Source: CAZJBS01 sp964544475 (GTDB taxonomy: Bacteria > CLD3 > SB21). Taken from it: DNA of 64,000 nucleotides. Of the stretch, positions 23,879-32,238 are shown in pieces; position 1 is the first letter of the stretch, and each line of letters starts with the position of its first letter. The DNA lies in assembly GCA_964544475.1 (NCBI GenBank), contig CAZJBS010000005.1, positions 151,558 through 215,557 on the forward strand, read 5' to 3'. The notes under the pieces are model-generated. The model ran no database searches and had not been told where the DNA came from. It saw nothing but the letters and a program-made list of their open reading frames with translations. Position numbers and translations under genes: made by a program.

Positions 23879-25220
23879 AAATCTTCAGAAGCTCCTCTTT
23901 CAGTACCTTTGCTATTGCGACTGCCATTTTCGGTGGAACTGCGTTGCCAACTTGCTTAAATTGCTCCGTTCGAGGGCCTTCAAAAAAGAAGTTGTCAGGA
24001 AAAGACTGGCATCGGGCTGCCTCTCGTACGGTGAAAGACCGACATTGATTGATGTCGGGGTGAATATAGTAATGGCCATCTTTGGCAATATGAGCCATGA
24101 TCGTTGAAGCGGGCTCATTCCACCATTGCACTCTAAACCTATCCAAGAACTTGTCAAGATGGTCGTGTTCTGGCGTAAGATCGGGGCGTTCATGCATTAG
24201 ATCTACAAGCGTGGCCCGCCCGTTCCCTTTCTTATGATGTTCAATGAAGAATCTGTATCGGTCAAGATCACTATCCATATGTTTCCGAGCCCTGTGGTTG
24301 CACACTCCGATGGAAGCCTTCCTCATCTCCACCTGATACTGCTTGAGATCGTTTTTTCGCGAATACGGACCAAACCACGCATCATTACCGTCGTTGGGTT
24401 TGATTCGCGGCAGGTCACCGATTGCGTCACCAATGTCAAACACGACTTTATGTTCTCGCTTTTTTAAGCTCAAGAATACCTGTTTTACAGATGGGTGCTG
24501 CAAACCAAGGTCTCTTCTATAACCTATTAAGAGCACTCTCGAGCGTTTTTGAGGAACGCCGAACCTCGCACTATTGATAAGGTATCCTCGCGGATTCCTA
24601 GCATACTCGTCGAACGTCGGAGCAATATCATAGGCGGGTTTGATGGAAGCAAAGTCCTTCATCAGTCGAAGGAAGGTATCCTCGCCACCTGCTTTAGCGG
24701 TCAGCAAACCCGGAACATTTTCCAGTACAAAGAAATCCGGCTCTATATCTCCCAGAACGCTCAGATAGTGTTCATAGAGAAAATGGCGTGTGTCATTTTC
24801 CATGCGGCCCGGGTCTCTCGATCTGCCCGCAATGGAATACGCCTGGCAGGGCGGACCTCCAAGCAAAATGTTTACTTTGCGAACATTTTGATTCCTAAGT
24901 GCAATTCTAATGGAAGACATGATTTGACTGTATGAATGTATTCCAAATTCTCTTTCTACAACGCTACATTCCATCTGATCTGAGAGCCCGGCAAATTTTG
25001 CCCTCAGATCTTCACGGCTGGTTTCAGCCTTGATGTACTTGTGGTACCAAACGAGCTTTCCTTGTTTCTTCAGTTCATGAAACATGATTCTCGTTCGCAG
25101 ACTCTCGGAGGCCCACTTATCCTTTTCCAAGTAAGCAGCAACACAGAAACCGGCACGCGTGAAGCCTTCACTTAGCCCCCCGCACCCGGCGAACAAATCA
25201 ACTGCTGTAAAAGCTTTCAT
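23862..25220 (-). CDS. DNA (cytosine-5) methyltransferase
   Basis: 452 residues. Motif I is D-L-F-A-G-C-G-G-L-S-E-G-F near residue 8. Motif IV is G-G-P-P-C-Q-A-Y-S with the catalytic Cys. Motif VI is L-E-N-V-P-G, motif VIII is Q-K-R-S-R-V, and motif X is G-N-A-V-P-P-K near the end. About 70 extra residues between motifs I and IV and the region before motif IX may hold target recognition. It methylates C5 of cytosine in a specific site. The start overlaps the 241-residue gene by four bases and the stop region overlaps the MIG-like gene, in a restriction-modification-like operon. Confidence 0.95.
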   Translation of the reverse strand: MKAFTAVDLFAGCGGLSEGFTRAGFCVAAYLEKDKWASESLRTRIMFHELKKQGKLVWYHKYIKAETSREDLRAKFAGLSDQMECSVVEREFGIHSYSQIMSSIRIALRNQNVRKVNILLGGPPCQAYSIAGRSRDPGRMENDTRHFLYEHYLSVLGDIEPDFFVLENVPGLLTAKAGGEDTFLRLMKDFASIKPAYDIAPTFDEYARNPRGYLINSARFGVPQKRSRVLLIGYRRDLGLQHPSVKQVFLSLKKREHKVVFDIGDAIGDLPRIKPNDGNDAWFGPYSRKNDLKQYQVEMRKASIGVCNHRARKHMDSDLDRYRFFIEHHKKGNGRATLVDLMHERPDLTPEHDHLDKFLDRFRVQWWNEPASTIMAHIAKDGHYYIHPDINQCRSFTVREAARCQSFPDNFFFEGPRTEQFKQVGNAVPPKMAVAIAKVLKEELLKIYGSRF

Positions 25221-25942
25221 GGCGTTTTTTGCTCAAGCCACAGTCCAAATTCTCGTGGCAGAAGCTCGGCTATTTTATCAGGCTCCATCTTATGGACATC
25301 ATAAGTCAATTCAAGCTGGCCGACGACTTTGTAGAATCGCCGAATGTTCCCCGGCTTCTTTCTATTGGTACATCCGATCTTAGGGCCATTACGTCTGCCA
25401 TCCCAATATAACCTGTGTGCTAAGTGGACAAGTTGCTTATTTCCAATGATGTATTGTCTTGAGGCAAGCTGTTCCACAATGTCCTTGTTACCGTCGTGGG
25501 AACAATCCAAGAAAAGTTTCGATCCCTCTTGCCCGTGTGTTTCATATAAGTCGTAGGGCGCCGCAATGAAATGCCTGTAATAGTCTCTATGGTCCGTGCT
25601 GCAAATATACCGTGCGCTCTCGAGCACTTTCCTGCTACCATTTTCCACTGGGCAGATCATATCGAACCACATGTACGCCAGCCAAGTCCAGATGCCATGT
25701 TCGCGCATTACGTCAGCCTTTGTGAGACCGGCACGTTGGAAGAGTTCTGAAAGGTATTGTGCCAATTCCATTCTCGTGGAAAAGGATTTCGTTTCGTCAA
25801 TCTCAACCAAAGGCCTAAAGGAAGAGGAATCGGGCCCTTCAACAATAATCGGCAGTGGGAGATTAGGCTGTTCCTTTAATGCGTGGATATGTGCCCTGAA
25901 CTTAGAAATTCCTTCTTCTGTCATGACTCGTAAAACGCTCAT
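25217..25942 (-). CDS. Unknown protein of the MORC/methyltransferase operon
   Basis: 241 residues, soluble. The central segment W-T-W-L-A-Y-M-W-F-D-M-I-C-P is followed by a charged region with Y-Y-R-H-F-I-A-A-P-Y and L-F-L-D-C-S-H-D-G, and a C-terminal helix. The pattern recalls DUF6339, but I am not certain. No PD-(D/E)xK, HNH, GIY-YIG or PLD motif is evident. It overlaps the genes on both sides by four bases, so its dose is tied to the methyltransferase and the 262-residue protein. It could be a cryptic nuclease or a specificity/adaptor subunit. Confidence 0.6.
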   Translation of the reverse strand: MSVLRVMTEEGISKFRAHIHALKEQPNLPLPIIVEGPDSSSFRPLVEIDETKSFSTRMELAQYLSELFQRAGLTKADVMREHGIWTWLAYMWFDMICPVENGSRKVLESARYICSTDHRDYYRHFIAAPYDLYETHGQEGSKLFLDCSHDGNKDIVEQLASRQYIIGNKQLVHLAHRLYWDGRRNGPKIGCTNRKKPGNIRRFYKVVGQLELTYDVHKMEPDKIAELLPREFGLWLEQKTP

Positions 25943-26727
25943 GTGGTTTCACCTCCAACCAGTGTAGCCTGGAAGTCCTTCCATTCTTTCCGACCCGAGC
26001 AGAATTCTTCGACAACTCTATTGATCCACTTCTGGGCTTCGTCGCTTTCAAAATCTTCATCCTTGCAGTTGAGTATGCTCGGCGGTTCTTCGCTCGATAA
26101 GACGTGCCGTGTGAACTGTAGCCAATTGCGTTGCCAATCTGAACTTGGATCCTCTGTAGAGTCCAGACCGTAAACGAAAACCATGTTCGTCAGAATGTCT
26201 CTGATAACTGCTGGATAAACATAGAAGAAGAACATTGGATTTGACTTGGCGAGGGTTTCGATAGAAGGTATCGCGGAATTCAGCACAAGAACGGGCCCAC
26301 CTTCGTCGGCTATGTACTCTACAATCCAAACCTGATGCCCGATATCACGAAAATCTACGGGCAATATTGACATTTTCTCTCCCTCCGCGAAGGGTGATAT
26401 CCGGTCCGCGTGCGCGAGGATCAGGCCATGCTCTCCAGTCTCGTCAACAACAAGCATACGAAATTTCAGGTTTTCAGTTCTTGAGAGGCCCTTAAGACTG
26501 GTATCGTGAGGGACGCATGTTGCCCCAACAGTCCCAAAGTCATAAATGAGCTCTTCCGTTTTATGGTAGGCGTGCACATAGACCTTCGCATCTGGAGGCA
26601 AAGAGTACGCCGCTAGATCAAACTTCACCGTGAAAGACTTTGAGGTGCCGTTTTGACTATTCAACTCTATTCTAACGTGCTCGCGGAGGATCTTCTTCCG
26701 ATCCGTGAAATTAAGCCTGCGTTTCAT
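25939..26727 (-). CDS. Unknown protein of the MORC/methyltransferase operon
   Basis: 262 residues, soluble. The N-terminal 120 residues are beta-rich (F-T-V-K-F-D-L-A-A-Y, A-K-V-Y-V-H-A-Y-H). A middle segment has Q-V-W-I-V-E-Y-I-A-D-E-G-G-P-V-L-V-L-N. The C-terminal 100 residues are helical. No nuclease or ATPase motif seen and no family named. It overlaps the GHKL ATPase gene by 17 bases and the 241-residue gene by four, suggesting a partner of the ATPase. Confidence 0.6.
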   Translation of the reverse strand: MKRRLNFTDRKKILREHVRIELNSQNGTSKSFTVKFDLAAYSLPPDAKVYVHAYHKTEELIYDFGTVGATCVPHDTSLKGLSRTENLKFRMLVVDETGEHGLILAHADRISPFAEGEKMSILPVDFRDIGHQVWIVEYIADEGGPVLVLNSAIPSIETLAKSNPMFFFYVYPAVIRDILTNMVFVYGLDSTEDPSSDWQRNWLQFTRHVLSSEEPPSILNCKDEDFESDEAQKWINRVVEEFCSGRKEWKDFQATLVGGETT

Positions 26728-28552
26728 TTCGAATTTCCTGGATGTCCACGACTAAATCTCTGTTCTTGTCAAATCCGCCTAGCTCTAGAAAGAAATCACG
26801 ATTATTGATGCTCATCTCAATAGCATTAGGGCCGCAAACGGTAATACTGCAGCTCCGTGAATTCGTGGCGACAGATCCCGATCCCAGGTCAAAGTCATGC
26901 ACCTCGAAGTTCTTAAATGGATTTCCTCTCCTCACGTCATAGGCTAGCTTCAGGTGACCCCGGATCGGCAACCGTGGATCGTCCTCAAGCAAAGTAATCC
27001 TTATTCCATTTCCTGTTCTGACAATTCCGAAACGCTTCCGCTTTGCCGTAATCAGAGGAACTGATTTTTCTCTGCCAATTTCCTCATCCTCTCGCTCAGG
27101 TTGGGAGACGAAAAAGATGTCTTTGAGAAAATCCTTCTGTCTTTCTTTAGGTGGTTCGTCCAGTAACGACACTATAGACACGAGACTCCTAGTGATGAAT
27201 GCCAGCGTCTTCGCTGCGTTTTCGTACTTGGACTTGAAACCCTCAGTTTCCCTATTCCACTTCGTATGAGCAGGCGTTTCTGCATCGCCCAAAAATTCAG
27301 ATATCGGATCGTCTTTTGCCACAAGAAGAGTCCTCACTTGATGAGTCCCGAGAGTTCTCATTTCAGTAATTGTAATTCCCGATCTTATGTAGTATTCTTG
27401 AGGTTCTTTCAAAGTGGGTGTTTTATGCATATGAATGTCGAAGTACGATTTCGACTTTGGTTTTCCAACCATTTGCACGAAAAGCGGAACCCTGACAGAA
27501 AGAAAATCTGATTCTGCAAAATCTTCACGTAGATGGTCAAGTCTGTTTCCAAATGAGGATTCGTCAATCTGCAGGGATTCAGCGCACTCATCGGGCAATA
27601 GAACAAATTGGCCATTTTCTTCATTCTCGATGCAGTTTTTGATGAACTTCAGGAAGGAGCTACGGTTCATATCTTCCCAAGCGGTCCCTCGCCAGTTCTG
27701 GTCACTTGCCATCTCAGCTAGGTTTACAGAATCCAACTTCACAGTCCCACTATCGCCGGCAATTTCAACTTCTAAGTCTCCATTCATAATCGCATAAAAA
27801 TAGTGAATAATCACGGAACGGATAACTGCATCAACCGTGATTTCGATTTGCGGCATAGGTATTACGAGCGATAGGCCTGATTCGTCAGTTCGGCGAATTG
27901 AAAACGCCCTTCTAAAGAGCCCAATAGTATCGTTACTATCAATTGGAGCGAACCCATCCTTGACATAGTATCCGTAATACTGATAGGTTTTTTTGTCGAG
28001 ACGATGGGCTTTCAGTAAGGCCTTCCCCATGAGTAACTTCCTGCCGTCGTCATGGCGAACGGTATATCCCCAGAAAACCCTGAGCTTGGAGATTATGTGG
28101 AACGTGGTCTTGCCCAAACCCCACCTTCCACCCTCCTGTCCTTTCTTTTGCGATTTGCCTTCGCACCACCAGAAATTGTAAAAGTTATGTCTGCCCTTTG
28201 GCCTCACATTCTCCCCAGTTTCGCCGTCAAGACCAGTTGTGCCATAGTCTTCCATGGTCAAGAAAGGTACGAAGCTCGTTGTCGGGTAATCTTGTGGAAA
28301 CAGCTCTGACGCTTTGAGATGGCGAGTGAATTCTTCCTCAACAAACCTGTCCAGTTCACTTCTTCGGACCGTTCCAAGAACAAATCTCACCTTTACGACG
28401 TTACCTCCAGGCACCTTAGCATCAAGTGAGTTCTGTATGAACTCCCTAACAATAGCTTCGGAAGCGTGGGCAAGCCTAAAGAACTCCGCCTCGTGCGGGT
28501 CTCTTTCAGGCTCTCCTTGTTGCAGTTCTCTAAACTTCCACATCAACGTCAT
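26711..28552 (-). CDS. MORC-like GHKL (HSP90-fold) ATPase
   Basis: 613 residues; an ATG at 28543 is an alternative start. ATP-binding motifs: E-F-I-Q-N-S-L-D-A near residue 40, M-E-D-Y-G-T-T-G-L near 100, and G-R-W-G-L-G-K-T-T-F near 145. The rest of the first half fits an S5-like domain (V-I-P-M-P-Q-I-E-I). The C-terminal third contains beta-rich segments. Iyer, Abhiman and Aravind described prokaryotic MORC-like GHKL ATPases in restriction-modification operons, proposed to remodel DNA or clamp it during restriction. It is the first of five overlapping genes that end with the methyltransferase and glycosylase. Confidence 0.8.
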   Translation of the reverse strand: MTLMWKFRELQQGEPERDPHEAEFFRLAHASEAIVREFIQNSLDAKVPGGNVVKVRFVLGTVRRSELDRFVEEEFTRHLKASELFPQDYPTTSFVPFLTMEDYGTTGLDGETGENVRPKGRHNFYNFWWCEGKSQKKGQEGGRWGLGKTTFHIISKLRVFWGYTVRHDDGRKLLMGKALLKAHRLDKKTYQYYGYYVKDGFAPIDSNDTIGLFRRAFSIRRTDESGLSLVIPMPQIEITVDAVIRSVIIHYFYAIMNGDLEVEIAGDSGTVKLDSVNLAEMASDQNWRGTAWEDMNRSSFLKFIKNCIENEENGQFVLLPDECAESLQIDESSFGNRLDHLREDFAESDFLSVRVPLFVQMVGKPKSKSYFDIHMHKTPTLKEPQEYYIRSGITITEMRTLGTHQVRTLLVAKDDPISEFLGDAETPAHTKWNRETEGFKSKYENAAKTLAFITRSLVSIVSLLDEPPKERQKDFLKDIFFVSQPEREDEEIGREKSVPLITAKRKRFGIVRTGNGIRITLLEDDPRLPIRGHLKLAYDVRRGNPFKNFEVHDFDLGSGSVATNSRSCSITVCGPNAIEMSINNRDFFLELGGFDKNRDLVVDIQEIRNETQA

Positions 28553-28599
28553 TGTCCTTTAGATTTTGAGACTTCCATTTCCTTCCATGATTATCCCCA

Positions 28600-29013
28600 T
28601 CACTTCTTCCCCTGAAGCCATACAATCTGTCTGAAATTTTTCTCCAGCGGCTCGAATTCCCGATCCCCGGTCACGAGGACAGCCTTCATTTTTATTGAAA
28701 GCGCCGCACAGAATGCATCTCCGATGGACAATCGGTGATCCGCCTTCAGTTGCGCGGCCAGTTCAGCAAGTTCCGTGTCGATTTCCTTTATGCTGATGGG
28801 CGCTTCCTGTCCAAATTGCCTTACCGCTTTCACTCCAGCTTCTCCCTGAACCAGCCGAACACGATAAAGAACTTCCGTCCAGTTGACGGCGGAGATGTAC
28901 ACCTCCCGGCTTTGATCCGCGGCGCGGCCAAGGATCTGCTCAACCTGTTCAGCGGCAGGTTCGTCAAACAGCAACGCGAGAACCGCCGAGCTATCGAGTA
29001 CCGTGTTTGCCAA
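28600..29013 (-). CDS. vapC: VapC-like PIN-domain ribonuclease toxin
   Basis: 137 residues. PIN acidic residues are visible: D in V-L-D-S-S-A-V at the N-terminus, E in W-T-E-V-L, D in I-G-D-A-F-C-A-A and D in T-G-D-R-E-F. These coordinate metal for RNA cleavage; VapC toxins usually cut tRNA or rRNA. The start lies 23 bases inside the end of vapB, giving translational coupling. Confidence 0.9.
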   Translation of the reverse strand: MANTVLDSSAVLALLFDEPAAEQVEQILGRAADQSREVYISAVNWTEVLYRVRLVQGEAGVKAVRQFGQEAPISIKEIDTELAELAAQLKADHRLSIGDAFCAALSIKMKAVLVTGDREFEPLEKNFRQIVWLQGKK

Positions 29014-29266
29014 GCTTCTCCTCTTCTTTTTTCAGGTCTTCCCTTCGGTCCTCAAGCAGTTGTTCCGTCGCCGGCCCGGCGCCGGCCTTTGCCTTGAGAA
29101 TGCCCCTGAATTTCCTTACCGATTCCCGGGTGATGGGTTTCAAGACGATTTCGAACCTTTCTTCATCCACCTCAAGATTGAACCTGGTTCCTTCCTGTAT
29201 GCCGAGTTTCTTCCTTACGGATGAAGGAATGACGATCTGCCCTTTTGCCCGTGCAATGGTTTCCAT
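28991..29266 (-). CDS. vapB: VapB-like AbrB/SpoVT-fold antitoxin
   Basis: 91 residues from the ATG at 29266, chosen because GGAG lies six bases upstream; the in-frame ATG at 29278 adds four residues. The N-terminus is a swapped-hairpin AbrB domain (A-K-G-Q-I-V-I-P-S-S-V-R-K-K-L-G-I). The C-terminal 45 residues are charged and helical and should bind the toxin. A promoter with an overlapping inverted repeat directly upstream suggests autorepression. Confidence 0.9.
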   Translation of the reverse strand: METIARAKGQIVIPSSVRKKLGIQEGTRFNLEVDEERFEIVLKPITRESVRKFRGILKAKAGAGPATEQLLEDRREDLKKEEEKLGKHGTR

Positions 29267-29283
29267 GCTCGACTCCATTTATG

Positions 29284-29321
29284 ATCGTATGAAGTATACG
29301 ATGTTTCGGACTTATTGTCAA
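29284..29321 (-). promoter_or_regulatory. vapBC promoter and operator
   Basis: On the minus strand TTGACA (29321-29316), a 17-bp spacer and TATACT (29298-29293) form a consensus-like promoter. The inverted repeat ATCGTAT-GAAGT-ATACGAT (29284-29302) covers the -10 box, as expected for repression by the antitoxin complex. Confidence 0.75.
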
Positions 29322-29489
29322 GTGTAGGATTTGGTGTTGTTTTCTTACCGTTAATTGTTAGTAAGAAATCTAACTCGTAACCACAAGGAGGGGCGGAACC
29401 GTCGGGAGCCAAGTCAGCTGTCGGAATAATTCCCTCTCTTTCTGGTTTAATGCAATAACCTTTTCTGAAACTCACAAGGATTCAAGCGT

Positions 29490-30116
29490 ATGCGTTGTGT
29501 TTTGCTGTCTATCCTGTTTGTCCTGCTTTCCTGCGGTAAGACCGAATCCAAATCCCCTGACGCTGCCACGTCCAAGCCCATACCGGCGGGCGCCAAAACC
29601 GACACGGCCACGTTTGCCGGCGGATGCTTCTGGTGCATGGAAGGACCGTTCGAAAAAGCGCCTGGAGTATTCGCGGCCATCTCCGGATATACCGGTGGCC
29701 ACAGGGTCAACCCGACATATGAAGAAGTCGGCGCCGGCGTCACGGGACATCGTGAGTCCGTGCAGGTGATTTACGATCCATCCAGGGTCAGTTACGAACA
29801 GGTGCTCGACATCTTCTGGCACCAGATTGATCCGACGGACGACGGCGGACAATTTGCCGACCGGGGTTTCCAATACACCACCGCGATATTTTACCACAAC
29901 GAGGCCCAGCGCGCTGCGGCCGAGGCATCAAAGACCGCGTGGGAAAAATCCGGAGCATTCGGCAAGCCCATCGTCACACCGATACTTCCCGCATCCACGT
30001 ACTATCCCGCGGAAGAATACCACCAGGATTACTATAAGAAGAATCCCGATCACTACAAAAGTTATCGAAAGGGATCGGGCCGCGAGGCGTATCTGAAGAG
30101 CATCTGGGGCGAGTAA
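29490..30116 (+). CDS. msrA: Peptide-methionine (S)-S-oxide reductase, lipoprotein form
   Basis: 208 residues. A lipoprotein signal (L-F-V-L-L-S-C-G) puts the enzyme at a membrane, facing the periplasm. The catalytic motif G-G-C-F-W-C-M-E starts near residue 45, and G-Y-T-G-G and G-H-R-E-S, conserved in MsrA, follow. It repairs methionine-S-sulfoxide in exported proteins. There is no MsrB domain. An AAGGA ribosome-binding site precedes the ATG, and a strong terminator follows, so it is a single-gene unit. Confidence 0.95.
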   Translation: MRCVLLSILFVLLSCGKTESKSPDAATSKPIPAGAKTDTATFAGGCFWCMEGPFEKAPGVFAAISGYTGGHRVNPTYEEVGAGVTGHRESVQVIYDPSRVSYEQVLDIFWHQIDPTDDGGQFADRGFQYTTAIFYHNEAQRAAAEASKTAWEKSGAFGKPIVTPILPASTYYPAEEYHQDYYKKNPDHYKSYRKGSGREAYLKSIWGE

Positions 30117-30146
30117 ACGCTTTCGCGACGCTGGCGTACTGCTTTT

Positions 30147-30181
30147 GGGTTGATGTTCGTGGAACGTCAACCCTTTTTTTT
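30147..30181 (+). terminator. Rho-independent terminator after msrA
   Basis: GGGTTGATGTTC pairs with GAACGTCAACCC (one G-T pair) around a GTG loop, followed by eight T. Confidence 0.9.
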
Positions 30182-30272
30182 CGATGGATTGTCCTTTCGA
30201 AATATCACGGTCTTTATTAGATTCGTGAAGACCACCCCTCCCTTTTTCAAATGACTTTTCGTGAGGATAATT

Positions 30273-32168
30273 ATGGAATCCAAACCCACTCTGTTGGCGC
30301 GCCTGCGCTACCGTTTCGACAACACCATGTCCGCTGGATCCGGAGCCCTGATCAAATGGCTGGCCATCCTATCCCTAATCGTCACCGCCCTGGTCGCCGG
30401 CATCGCCACGGTATTTGAAATCACCGAGGAGAATGAAAGCCCCAATTTCATCCAGATCTTCTGGAAAAGCCTGATGCGGACGCTGGACGCCGGCAACCTT
30501 TCCAATGACGAGGCCTGGGGCGCCCGGCTGCTGATGCTCCTGATGACCGTCATCGGCATCTTTGTGGTCAGCATCCTCATCGGTATTCTGACGTCGGGCA
30601 TCGAGGCCAAACTGGAGCAATTGAGGAAGGGCCGCTCCTTCGTCGTCGAAAAAGATCATACCCTTATTCTCGGATGGTCTTCCAAAGTCTTCTCCATCGT
30701 GTCCGAACTGATTGTCGCCAATGCGAACCGCGCCAATGCCGTGATCGTCATCCTGGCTGACAAAGACAAGGTCGAGATGGAAGAGGAACTGCAGCTGAAA
30801 ATAGGCGATTTCCGAAACACCCGCGTTATTTGCCGTTCGGGACTGGCCATTGACATGGACCACCTGAATATTGTCAATCCCAACCAGGCCCGGTCGATCA
30901 TCATCCTGTCGCCGGAAGACCAATTTGCCGACGCCCATGTGATCAAGGCCGTTCTCGCCCTGGTCAACAATCCACGGCGAAAGAAGGATCCCTATCACAT
31001 CGTGGCCGAAATTGAGGATACGGATAATGTCCCGGTTGCGCAGATGGTCGGCAAAGACGAACTGTGCCTGCTGACATCGGATGACCTGATTTCACGCATC
31101 ACCGTCCAGACCTGCCGTCATAGCGGCCTGAGCGTGGTCTACTCCGAACTGCTCGATTTTGACGGCGTGGAAATCTATTTCCAGAACGAGCCCGGACTCG
31201 TCGGAAAATCATACCGAGAGGCCGTTCTGGCGTACGAGGATTCGGCGATCATAGGCCTGAGAAAAAGCAACGGTCTCGCGATGCTCAATCCTCCGCCGGA
31301 AAGCAAGGTGGAGCCCGGAGACTCGGTGATCGCCATTTCCGAAGATGACGACACGGTCCGGCTGTCCGGCAAATCGGATTTCGGAATCCGGGACGCCGCC
31401 ATCGTGAAGGGCTCGCCCGTGCCCCGCCGCCGGGAAAAAACCCTGATTCTCGGGTGGAATGACAAGGCGCCGGCGATCATCACGAACCTGGATGATTACG
31501 TGGCCGGGGGCTCCGAGGTGCTCGTCATGGCGAATACCGACGCCCATCGTGAGGAGATCGATCGGCTGGCGAAGGGATTGAAAAACCAGAAGGTCCTCTT
31601 CCGAAAGGGCGACACGACCGATCGCGATACGCTCGAGGATCTGGATGTGTTTGATTTTGCCAGTGTCGTCATCCTGTGCTATTCCGACATGGCCGTGCAG
31701 GAAGCGGATTCCCTGACGCTGATTACGCTGCTTCATCTCCGCGACATGATTGACAAACACGGCAAGTCGTTTAATATCGTCAGCGAGATGCTGGACATAC
31801 GCAACCGGGAACTGGCCACCGTCACACGGGTCAACGACTTTATCGTGAGCGACAAACTGACCAGTCTGATGCTGGCCCAGCTTTCCGAAAACCGCGAACT
31901 CAAGGCCGTCTATGACGATTTGTTTGACGAGGAAGGCAACGAAATCTACATCAAACCCGTCACGAATTATGTCAAAACGGGCGAGCCGGTCAACTTCTAT
32001 ACGGTCGCCGAATCGGCGTTGCGCATGAAAGAGTCGGCTTTCGGGTACCGCTTGCATCAATATGAAAGCGACCCTTCGAGGGCCTACGGTATTGTCGTCA
32101 ATCCGAAAAAATCGGATACGGTCACCTTCGGACCGGAGGACAAGATCATTGTCGTGAGCGAGGATTGA
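30273..32168 (+). CDS. CASTOR/POLLUX-type ion channel with two RCK domains
   Basis: 631 residues from the ATG at 30273 with GAGGA upstream; a GTG at 30261 is less likely. One membrane helix (L-I-K-W-L-A-I-L-S-L-I-V-T-A) is followed by a pore-like segment with L-D-A-G-N-L-S-N in place of a K+ filter, then a second helix (L-L-M-T-V-I-G-I-F-V-V-S-I-L-I). Two Rossmann-like TrkA-N/RCK domains follow, at about 125-360 and 380-630 (H-T-L-I-L-G-W-S and K-T-L-I-L-G-W-N). The D-A-G-N filter and double RCK plan are those of plant CASTOR/POLLUX channels and their bacterial relatives. Ion selectivity cannot be read from sequence. Confidence 0.85.
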   Translation: MESKPTLLARLRYRFDNTMSAGSGALIKWLAILSLIVTALVAGIATVFEITEENESPNFIQIFWKSLMRTLDAGNLSNDEAWGARLLMLLMTVIGIFVVSILIGILTSGIEAKLEQLRKGRSFVVEKDHTLILGWSSKVFSIVSELIVANANRANAVIVILADKDKVEMEEELQLKIGDFRNTRVICRSGLAIDMDHLNIVNPNQARSIIILSPEDQFADAHVIKAVLALVNNPRRKKDPYHIVAEIEDTDNVPVAQMVGKDELCLLTSDDLISRITVQTCRHSGLSVVYSELLDFDGVEIYFQNEPGLVGKSYREAVLAYEDSAIIGLRKSNGLAMLNPPPESKVEPGDSVIAISEDDDTVRLSGKSDFGIRDAAIVKGSPVPRRREKTLILGWNDKAPAIITNLDDYVAGGSEVLVMANTDAHREEIDRLAKGLKNQKVLFRKGDTTDRDTLEDLDVFDFASVVILCYSDMAVQEADSLTLITLLHLRDMIDKHGKSFNIVSEMLDIRNRELATVTRVNDFIVSDKLTSLMLAQLSENRELKAVYDDLFDEEGNEIYIKPVTNYVKTGEPVNFYTVAESALRMKESAFGYRLHQYESDPSRAYGIVVNPKKSDTVTFGPEDKIIVVSED

Positions 32169-32184
32169 AGACCATTCAGGCACA

Positions 32185-32220
32185 AAAAAAGGCCGGCTTT
32201 GTTGGCCGGCCTTTCGTTTT
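32185..32220. terminator. Bidirectional terminator between the channel gene and pepF
   Basis: AAAGGCCGGC pairs with GCCGGCCTTT around a seven-base loop. A-rich and T-rich flanks serve both convergent genes. Confidence 0.9.
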
Positions 32221-32238
32221 CGAAATGAACCTCTGATA

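Noticed and set aside
29215..29475. Open frame of 86 codons upstream of vapB on the minus strand
   Set aside because: It overlaps the vapBC promoter, operator and vapB start; no ribosome-binding site. Possibly a gene scar but not supportable.
31209..32183. 324-codon open frame antisense to the ion channel gene
   Set aside because: Shadow of the RCK-coding region; no start signal and no family resemblance.
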